Source of the DNA: Levilactobacillus yonginensis
GTDB lineage: Bacteria > Bacillota > Bacilli > Lactobacillales > Lactobacillaceae
Length of the DNA stretch: 64,000 nucleotides
Assembly (NCBI RefSeq): GCF_003946265.1
Contig: NZ_RHNO01000001.1
Span: 186,001 to 250,000, forward strand
Reading direction: 5' to 3'
In this document: positions 57,671-64,000 of the stretch, piece after piece
Layout of the letters: each line of letters begins with the position of its first letter
How positions within the stretch are numbered: the stretch's first letter is position 1
The notes under the pieces: model-generated
Told to the model about the DNA's origin: nothing
Databases searched by the model: none
What the model saw: only the letters and a program-made list of their open reading frames with translations
Program-made: the position numbers and the translations under genes

Positions 57671-57875
57671 TGATTAGAAGATTATTAGCGGGTTGATGGG
57701 TTTTAGCGAGCGATGTTTGGTGGGAGATCGTATTTCTAAATCCGTGAAGACACTTCTTAGGCTGGCAGCGCGTCTGGCTACCCGTTCGGAAATTTTAGGA
57801 ACGTTATCAATAAAGTGAAACTATTTAAGGTGGTACAGCGTCATGCGCCCTTGCAATTGCAAGGGCGCTTTTTTG
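57671..57875 (+). promoter_or_regulatory. T-box leader, specifier GAC (Asp), upstream of aspD
   Basis: Stem I: AGAAG/CTTCT base, GCGGGTT/AATCCGT above, and apical AGCGAGCGATGTTTGGTGGGAGATCG. The 3' side of the specifier loop reads GAA-GAC-A (57746-57752), so GAC (57749-57751) codes for Asp. T-box sequence GGTGGTACAGCG (57829-57840), then a 24-nt perfect terminator stem (57845-57868) and T6. The bulge base is T, which would wobble with the usual G discriminator of tRNA-Asp. The aspD start is about 520 nt downstream, beyond two more terminator-like hairpins. Confidence 0.85.
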
Positions 57876-58248
57876 TACAATTTTTTAATTAGATATTTAA
57901 TGGCATGTTAGAAAAAGAAGACTGATAAGGGGGTAACGATTATGTCCAAACATAAAACGAGCCACGGTTCTGGATGATTTACGATAGCTTGGTGAATTTT
58001 CTGTAAGTGTGTTAGTTCTTGCGGGGCTTTAACACGTAAATAGAGATAAGTATCGTGACCTCCCGGAGTCTAATCAGCTCCGAAAACTAAAATAACTCAT
58101 TTCATTTTGGTTTTTTTTGGAGATTAAATTATTACCGTTGGCAAGGGCCTAGTCAAGCGATTGGGCCCTTTTTGTGGTGCCCTAAATTTCATTGTTGGTG
58201 CTTTCACATATTGCAATGAAATAAAGTAAGTGTTATAACAAAGAAGGA
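57876..58248 (+). other. Long gap with further hairpins and a short leader-like ORF
   Basis: Contains terminator-like hairpins at about 58082-58118 (AAAACTAAAAT with ATTTTGGTTTT, then T-run) and 58144-58175 (AAGGGCC with GGGCCCTT, then T-run), and the inverted repeat ATTTCATTG/CAATGAAAT (58187-58224). A short frame at 57942-57977 (gggggt ribosome site, 11 codons) may be a leader peptide; it has no run of regulatory codons. Confidence 0.45.
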
Positions 58249-58262
58249 TGAAAACGATTACA
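58249..58262. promoter_or_regulatory. cre box upstream of aspD
   Basis: TGAAAACGATTACA matches the cre consensus exactly, 135-150 bp before the aspD start. Predicts CcpA control of aspD-aspT. Confidence 0.85.
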
Positions 58263-58397
58263 GAGCCCCGCAAGCTTAAATTGTTGAATCCACAACTACT
58301 GGCCAGTAGAAAAAAATATACTTAACGTGTTTCTTCTTATAACTTGAACCGATTATTTGAGTTTTGAAGAAGGGCGTTAGAAATGAGGGCTATTCTT

Positions 58398-60053
58398 ATG
58401 ACTGTCAAAGATGTTGTGGCAAATGCTGATTTAGCTACTTTTAATAAGATTGACGAATCAGGTTTAGACAAATTCACCAAACTATCAAATTTCGAAGTTT
58501 CTGCAATTTTCCTGGAATACGCTGCAAAGAACATCAGAAATAACCGGGTTATCAACGCCGGCCGTGGGAATCCTAACTGGATCAACACGACTGCCCGTCT
58601 GGCTAACCAAAAGTTAGTTAACTTCGGTGTTGAAGAATCAAAGCGTACCTTTGAACGTGATGATGGTGCCATGGCCGGCTTTATTGAAGGCGAAGGCGTT
58701 GCTGATCGTTTCTTAGCTACCTTATCAGATACGGATTCAACTGATCAATTCCTACGTTCTGCATTCGACTACTGTGTCGACAAGTTAGGTTTTGATAAGG
58801 ATGCATTCGTTAAAGAATTATTAGACGGAGTAATTGGTAACAACTACCCTGTTCCTTCTCGTGCACTCAAATACACGGAACAAATTTTGAACGCTTACTT
58901 ACAAAAGAACTTATACAAGGGTGTCGACCTGGCTGGTGAGACTGATGTCTTCCCAACTGAAGGTGGGACTGCCGCAATGGTTTACTTATTCCAAGAATTA
59001 AAGCAATCACATATTTTAAACCCTGGTGACACTATTGCTATTAACTCACCAATCTTCACGCCTTACTTACAAATTCCTGAATTAGCAGAATACAACTTGA
59101 AGATCGTTAAGTTGGCTGCTGACGAAGATGACAACTGGCAGATGACTGACGAGCAAATGGATACTTTGAAGGACCCATCTATCAAGGGCTTCTTCGATGT
59201 TAACCCTACTAACCCTTCAGCTCGTGCCTACAGTCCTCACACTCTTGATAAGTTCAAAGAAGTCGTTGAAGCTAACCCTAACTTAGTGGTTATTTCAGAT
59301 GATGTTTACGGAACCTTCGCAGATGACTATCAATCAATCTACGCTGCTATTCCTCACAACACCCTGTTAGTTTACTCATTCTCTAAGCTTTACGGTGCAA
59401 CTGGCCAACGCTTAGGTTTGATTGCTGCTAACAAGAACAACGTTTGCGACCGGATTATCAAGGAAGTTACGAACAACGATAAGTCCATCAAGGATGCTAT
59501 GGAAGAACGTTACTCCATGGTCGTTCCAGAACCAAACGAAATGAAGTTTATTGACCGGACTGTTGCTGACAGCCGTGCTATCGGCCTGTACCATACTTCT
59601 GGTCTGTCAACTCCTCAACAAATCATGATGGATCTGTTCGCTTTGAACAGCTTGATCACTGATGATGTTGATGATTACCTGTTGACTTCTAAGAAAGTCG
59701 TTAACTACCGTTACCACGCCCTTTGGGATGAAATCGGTGTTAACGTTGACAACTCACATGCCAACACGAAGTACTACACGTTGGTTGACATTTATGACTT
59801 GGTTGAAAAGGTTCATGGCGAAGAATTTGGGAAGTACTTCCGTTCTCAATACTCTTACCTGAGCTTCCCATACAGATTAGCTAAGGAATTCGGTGCCGTT
59901 GTTATGGACGCTTCTGGATTTGGTGCTCGTAAGGGTTACGTCCGGATCTCATTAGCTAACTTAACTTCCGATGATTACCGCGATCTTGCTAAGTGCATTA
60001 AGTCATTGATCGACGAGTACTACATGGAATTTCAACAAGATCAAAAAGCATAA
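58398..60053 (+). CDS. aspD: Aspartate 4-decarboxylase (PLP-dependent)
   Basis: About 551 residues from ATG 58398 (gaggg 8 nt upstream; ATG 58383 is an alternative). Fold-type I aminotransferase scaffold with the Asp-decarboxylase insertions: NRVINAGRGNPNWINTTARLA, DVNPTNPSARAYSP, VISDDVYGTFADDYQSI, and Lys330 in YSFSKLYGATGQRLG binding PLP. Converts L-aspartate to L-alanine and CO2, consuming a proton. It works with AspT, encoded 29 nt downstream, as an acid-tolerance and energy-yielding cycle. Codon use is biased, indicating high expression. Confidence 0.96.
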   Translation: MTVKDVVANADLATFNKIDESGLDKFTKLSNFEVSAIFLEYAAKNIRNNRVINAGRGNPNWINTTARLANQKLVNFGVEESKRTFERDDGAMAGFIEGEGVADRFLATLSDTDSTDQFLRSAFDYCVDKLGFDKDAFVKELLDGVIGNNYPVPSRALKYTEQILNAYLQKNLYKGVDLAGETDVFPTEGGTAAMVYLFQELKQSHILNPGDTIAINSPIFTPYLQIPELAEYNLKIVKLAADEDDNWQMTDEQMDTLKDPSIKGFFDVNPTNPSARAYSPHTLDKFKEVVEANPNLVVISDDVYGTFADDYQSIYAAIPHNTLLVYSFSKLYGATGQRLGLIAANKNNVCDRIIKEVTNNDKSIKDAMEERYSMVVPEPNEMKFIDRTVADSRAIGLYHTSGLSTPQQIMMDLFALNSLITDDVDDYLLTSKKVVNYRYHALWDEIGVNVDNSHANTKYYTLVDIYDLVEKVHGEEFGKYFRSQYSYLSFPYRLAKEFGAVVMDASGFGARKGYVRISLANLTSDDYRDLAKCIKSLIDEYYMEFQQDQKA

Positions 60054-60082
60054 AAAATAATCACGTTTAGGAAGTAATTACT

Positions 60083-61729
60083 ATGGGCGCAATAGCTAGT
60101 TTTATGGTGGCAACACCAGTATTCTCAATCTTCATTTGTCTAGCTTTGGGATATTTATTAGGTAAAGTAAAAATTGGTTCGTTTAATCTTGGGGCAACCG
60201 TTGGTGTTTTGATTGTTTCCTTGATTATCGGCCAAATCGGGGCATTTACCCGTGATAAAGTTTTAGGTGCCATCTTCTTCGACTTCTTCATGTTTGCCGT
60301 TGGGTACCGAGTTGGACCTTCATTCATTTCAAGTATGAAGAAATTCGGGACTAAGATCCTGATTTCCAGTTGTGTCTTCTTACTCTCAGCCTTCTTGGTT
60401 GCGTGGGCCTGCTTCGCAGCATTTCACGTTGGACCAGGGATTGCTGCCGGGACCATTGCCGGTGCCTTAACGCAATCTGCTGTTATCGGGAGTTCTCTGG
60501 AAACCATTTCTAAGTTACCCGTTAGTGCGGCAGTCAGGGCAACCTACTCCGCACAGGTGCCAATTGTTTACGCTTTGACGTACGTATTTGGGACTATCGG
60601 TGTTCTGATCTTCTTGCGTGATATCGCACCAAAACTGTTGCATATCGACATCAAGAAGCAATCAACTGACGTTGCATTGAAGATGAACTTCCATACTGCA
60701 GCTCCAAGCCCTACTCGGGTACGGACCTTTGCAATTCAAAGCGAATCTCGCTTCATTGGCTGGACAATGCCAATGTTGAAGAAGTCTATTGGCTTCGGTG
60801 TGAACGTTTTGGAAGCCTTTGACAGCGAAGGTAACAGTGTTGCTGACAACGACTACCTCTTACAAGCTGGTGACCGCATTACGTTGGCTGGTTATGCCGA
60901 CAACGTCTCGCAAGCCATCAACGGTGAAGACGTCGCCGAAGTTCTAGGTCAAAAGACGCGTTTCAAAGAAAAAATGTTTGTTCTTGCTAAGAACTTTAAC
61001 AAGAGCCAACTTGCTGAATTGAAGGCAGACAATGTCTTCATCAACATGTTCGATCCTAAAGACGGTCAAAAGCAAAAAGCTGATGAACTGAAGCCAGGTT
61101 CCATTATTGGACTGACCGGTGATACCAGCAACAGTGGTAAGTTATTGCATACCATGGGCTTATGGCGGTCTGACCGGGACGCTATCAACTTTGCACTCTT
61201 CTGTTTCGGGATTGCAATCAGTGCCCTCTTAGGGATTGCCGGCTTCAAGGTTAACGGTATTCCATTGCAATTAGGTGATGGGACTGCCAGTCTGTTGATG
61301 GGGTTAGCATTGAGTATCTGGGTTAACCGTTATCAATACCTTGAATCCATTCCTGACAGTGTCAGTGGATTCTTCCAAAGCTTAGGCTTGAACTTATTCA
61401 TCGTTACTGTTGGATTGAACGCTGCGCGGACGTTTACGAGCGCCTTCCAGTCATTGGGGATCAGTATCTTCTTGATTGGTGCTATTATCTCCATCGTGCC
61501 ACATATTATTACCCTGTACATTGGTAAGTATGTCCTGCACATGGAACCAATTGCACTGATTGGGTCATTGACTGGGGCAGATACGTTGTCCGCTGGACTG
61601 AACGCCATTTCAGAACGTGCTGGAGATGTCGGTGGTCCATACTACGCGGCTACCGTGGCTCCTGCATATGTAATTGGTAACATTGTCTTAACGCTGCTTG
61701 GACCTATCTTCTTAGTTCTCTTGAGCTAA
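60083..61729 (+). CDS. aspT: Aspartate:alanine antiporter
   Basis: 548 residues, AAE family. Two membrane domains (about 8-165 and 370-548) flank two soluble TrkA_C-like (RCK C) domains (about 210-290 and 295-365). Features include FMFAVGYRVGPSFISSMKKFG and GALTQSAVIGSSLETISKLPVSAAVRATYSAQVPIVYALTY in the first half and the mirrored IGSLTGADTLSAGLNAISERAG in the second. Exchanges aspartate-1 for alanine, electrogenic, so AspD plus AspT creates a proton motive force. aggaag lies before ATG 60083. Confidence 0.96.
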   Translation: MGAIASFMVATPVFSIFICLALGYLLGKVKIGSFNLGATVGVLIVSLIIGQIGAFTRDKVLGAIFFDFFMFAVGYRVGPSFISSMKKFGTKILISSCVFLLSAFLVAWACFAAFHVGPGIAAGTIAGALTQSAVIGSSLETISKLPVSAAVRATYSAQVPIVYALTYVFGTIGVLIFLRDIAPKLLHIDIKKQSTDVALKMNFHTAAPSPTRVRTFAIQSESRFIGWTMPMLKKSIGFGVNVLEAFDSEGNSVADNDYLLQAGDRITLAGYADNVSQAINGEDVAEVLGQKTRFKEKMFVLAKNFNKSQLAELKADNVFINMFDPKDGQKQKADELKPGSIIGLTGDTSNSGKLLHTMGLWRSDRDAINFALFCFGIAISALLGIAGFKVNGIPLQLGDGTASLLMGLALSIWVNRYQYLESIPDSVSGFFQSLGLNLFIVTVGLNAARTFTSAFQSLGISIFLIGAIISIVPHIITLYIGKYVLHMEPIALIGSLTGADTLSAGLNAISERAGDVGGPYYAATVAPAYVIGNIVLTLLGPIFLVLLS

Positions 61730-61833
61730 TTGAGTTTGGTTCGCAGAATAGGCCTTTCCCCGGGACGAGGCGCCTAACCACCCAGTCCTAGAAAAGGTAA
61801 GAGCATCGCAGTTAAATATGTCACAGCTCCTTT

Positions 61834-61873
61834 AAAAAAGATAAGGCTCGAATTTGGGTTTTATCTTTTTTTT
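61834..61873 (+). terminator. Terminator of the aspD-aspT operon
   Basis: AAAAGATAA with TTATCTTTT arms and a run of T residues; separates aspT from aspS. Confidence 0.8.
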
Positions 61874-61939
61874 GGAAAAATTTATTAAATAGTCTTAATG
61901 GTTTATGACCAACACTCACAGACTGGAGATGTTAATATA

Positions 61940-63715
61940 ATGAAGAGAACATGTTATGCCGGATTAGTTGATACTGATTTATTGGATCAAGAGGTTGTTT
62001 TGAAGGGCTGGGTTCAAAAACGTCGGGACCTGGGTAATCTGATTTTCGTTGACTTGCGGGACCGTGAAGGAATCGTGCAATTGGTCTTTAGTCAAGAATT
62101 TAGTGCGGATGCACTAGCAGTTGCGGATGGTTTACGTAGTGAGTACGTGATTGAAATCAAAGGGACCGTTAAAAAACGGGCCAGAGATGGCGTTAATCCC
62201 AATATCAAGACTGGTCAGGTGGAAGTGGAAGTTCACGAAGCCAAACTCTTAGCTGCTGCTGAGACGCCACCATTCTATATTGAAGATGGCAACAACGTGT
62301 CTGATGAATTGCGGTTGAAGTACCGGTATCTTGATTTACGCCGGCCAGAAATGCAGCATAATATCAAGACGCGGAGTCTAATCATGCGGGCTACTCGGAA
62401 TTACTTGGATACGCACGACTTCTTCGATATTGAAACGCCAGATTTAACGGCGTCAACGCCCGAAGGGGCCCGGGATTACTTAGTACCATCCCGAGTTTAT
62501 CCAGGCCATTTCTACGCCTTACCACAGTCGCCACAGCTGTTTAAACAGTTGCTGATGGGGTCGGGATTTGACCGTTACTACCAAATTGCCCGTTGCTTCC
62601 GTGACGAAGATTTACGGGGCGACCGCCAACCAGAATTTACGCAAATTGACTTGGAAACGAGTTTCTTGGAAGCCGACGAGATTCAAAGTATCGTTGAAGG
62701 CCTCCTGAAGCAAGTGATGCATGATGTTCTGGGGAAGGATATCAAGACGCCATTCCAGCGGATCGAATGGCAGGAAGCCATGGATCGTTTCGGTTCAGAC
62801 AAGCCAGATGTTCGATTTGATATGGAACTGCACGACCTCTCTGACATCGTGAAAGACCTGGACTTCAAGGTCTTCCATGACGCTGTTAGCAATGGTGGCT
62901 TCGTGAAGGCCATTTGTGTTCCTGGTGGGGCTGACAAATACTCTCGCAAGGATCTCGATACGAAGACGCAGTACGTTGAACGCTTTGGTGCCAAGGGAAT
63001 TGCTTGGGTCAAGGTCACAGACGACGGCTTTACTGGACCAACTAGCAAGTTCGTTGCCGGTAAAGAAGCTGAAATTAGTGCGGCACTTGGTGCAAATGCG
63101 GGCGACCTGATTCTGTTCATTGCGGACAGCTTTAAGGTGGTTTCAGACACCCTGGGTTACCTGCGGAAGTCGATCGCCAAGGAAATGGGTATGATCGACG
63201 AGTCTCAATTTGCTTACTTGTGGGTCGTTAACTGGCCACTGTTTGAATATGATGAAGGCATTAAGCGGTGGATCGCCGCTCACCATCCATTCACCATGCC
63301 AAACGAAGAGGACCTGCATTACCTAGAGGAGGGTGAAAACCCACATCTGGCTCATGCGCAAAGCTATGACATTGTTTTGAATGGGTACGAAATTGGTGGG
63401 GGATCCATCCGGATTCACACCCGTGAGGTTCAAGAAAAGATGTTCAGAGCGCTTGGATTTACCAAGGAACGGGCTGAACGGAACTTTGGTTTCTTGATTC
63501 ACGCTTTCGATATGGGCTTCCCACCTCATGGTGGCTTGGCGATTGGACTGGATCGTTTTGCCATGATTCTGTCTGGCAGTAAGAATATCCGTGACGTGAT
63601 TGCCTTCCCTAAGAACTCCAAGGCAACGGAGCCACTGACCAACGCGCCAGAAACGGTATCCGCTGATCAGCTGGAAGCGTTAGGCTTGGCTGTTGTGAAA
63701 CAGGACAAGGACTAG
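61940..63715 (+). CDS. aspS: Aspartyl-tRNA synthetase
   Basis: About 591 residues from ATG 61940 (ggagatg upstream; the 14-codon extension is unlikely). OB-fold anticodon-binding domain (1-110, [22 protein letters not shown]), class II motif 2 ([20 protein letters not shown]), bacterial insertion (GAD) domain about 290-420, and motif 3 ([14 protein letters not shown]). Charges tRNA-Asp. Here it is not linked to hisS as in many Firmicutes, but lies next to aspD-aspT. No T-box directly precedes it. Confidence 0.97.
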   Translation: MKRTCYAGLVDTDLLDQEVVLKGWVQKRRDLGNLIFVDLRDREGIVQLVFSQEFSADALAVADGLRSEYVIEIKGTVKKRARDGVNPNIKTGQVEVEVHEAKLLAAAETPPFYIEDGNNVSDELRLKYRYLDLRRPEMQHNIKTRSLIMRATRNYLDTHDFFDIETPDLTASTPEGARDYLVPSRVYPGHFYALPQSPQLFKQLLMGSGFDRYYQIARCFRDEDLRGDRQPEFTQIDLETSFLEADEIQSIVEGLLKQVMHDVLGKDIKTPFQRIEWQEAMDRFGSDKPDVRFDMELHDLSDIVKDLDFKVFHDAVSNGGFVKAICVPGGADKYSRKDLDTKTQYVERFGAKGIAWVKVTDDGFTGPTSKFVAGKEAEISAALGANAGDLILFIADSFKVVSDTLGYLRKSIAKEMGMIDESQFAYLWVVNWPLFEYDEGIKRWIAAHHPFTMPNEEDLHYLEEGENPHLAHAQSYDIVLNGYEIGGGSIRIHTREVQEKMFRALGFTKERAERNFGFLIHAFDMGFPPHGGLAIGLDRFAMILSGSKNIRDVIAFPKNSKATEPLTNAPETVSADQLEALGLAVVKQDKD

Positions 63716-64000
63716 CTAGAACGTGTCGGCCGCAATGGCCAGATCCCCCGCGTTGAAAAATAAAAGCTTGCGGGGCTATCTTGGGTTTCATGATCAGTGG
63801 CAATGACGGTTCAGTCTTGAGGTTGTCTAAGTTGCGTGAAAGCAAGAAATTTTGGGTCGACTGAATTGACGCGGACGGATTCGTCTGGTCATTGAGGGAA
63901 AATACGAGTTAATTTTCAATTATTAATAACAGGATAGATGTATTATCAATACTTGGAAACTGGCTCACTTATTTTAAGAATTACCATTGTTTAACTTACT
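63716..64000. other. Downstream region of aspS
   Basis: A CCCCGC (63746 region) with GCGGGG hairpin but without T-run, then AT-rich sequence with no convincing gene to the window end. Confidence 0.4.

Noticed and set aside
1-64000. Prophage, integrative element or complete IS
   Set aside because: No integrase, capsid, portal, conjugation or transposase genes are present; only non-autonomous elements were found.

Overview
The window looks like a chromosomal segment of a lactic acid bacterium of the Lactobacillaceae, probably from the plantarum/brevis-like part of the family. The evidence is Gram-positive Shine-Dalgarno sites, T-box and ykkC leaders, CcpA cre boxes, a phenolic acid decarboxylase very close to the Lactiplantibacillus plantarum type, GH65 and GPH sugar genes, and AspD/AspT. 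Species cannot be fixed from reading alone. No prophage, CRISPR array, rRNA or intact transposase was seen.

Layout. 0.4-14 kb: two lipoproteins (one a class A serine-hydrolase fold), a CDF metal exporter, an HxlR / small winged-helix / Old Yellow Enzyme unit, a TetR + DUF4097 pair sharing operator half-sites, an MFS exporter, a MerR regulator, a purine-type permease with a phosphoribosyltransferase, and a tandem array of four paralogous secreted proteins (WYGY...FRQP motifs). 14-23 kb: an orphan oligopeptide-binding protein behind an Asp-type T-box, an EAL protein, and an AEC carrier + D-2-hydroxyacid dehydrogenase followed by a CitA/CitB-type two-component system. 23-31 kb: a five-gene zinc-ribbon/TcaA-like envelope operon with a leader attenuator, then TetR and a divergent, C-terminally frameshifted EF4 (LepA) paralogue. 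31-36 kb: oxalate decarboxylase with a flavin reductase lacking the redox cysteines, a Nudix hydrolase, and padA/padR around a 34-bp palindrome. 36-44 kb: a secreted protein and a cre-controlled GPH transporter / two esterases / GH65 phosphorylase locus. 44-50 kb: a small membrane protein without a normal start codon, GNAT, a guanidine-I riboswitch with an SMR exporter pair, and a fructokinase-ADH-membrane protein-VOC operon. 50-54 kb: a vitamin B6 salvage locus (MocR/PdxR, PdxK, ECF S component, DUF436). 54-64 kb: an orphan HicB-like protein, a pentapeptide protein, a LacI regulator, tRNA-Gln, an Asp T-box, aspD-aspT and aspS.

The most unusual signal is non-coding. A family of GC-rich, long-hairpin repeats of about 130-190 nt (14.1, 14.5, 36.0, 37.6, 40.4 and 54.2 kb) shares a common fold: a closing stem, up to three inner hairpins, and a GGCTTCAAGYCGAGC...CCCCACAGC-like core. 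The same units occur as inverted pairs inside three 570-590 bp elements (44.0, 50.0 and 54.8 kb). These have CTAAAGGTTGAAA terminal inverted repeats, and one is bounded by a perfect 9-bp target duplication. Stem changes are compensatory between copies, and most copies sit just after stop codons. This looks like a non-autonomous mobile element carrying a conserved structured RNA or DNA unit.

Functional links. Aspartate metabolism is tied together by two T-boxes that both read Asp codons (GAU for oppA, GAC upstream of aspD), a perfect cre before aspD, and adjacent aspS. Acid and organic-acid handling recurs: AspD/AspT, OxdC, PadA, the AEC carrier with its dehydrogenase, and Old Yellow Enzyme. 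This fits a fermenting bacterium of plant material.
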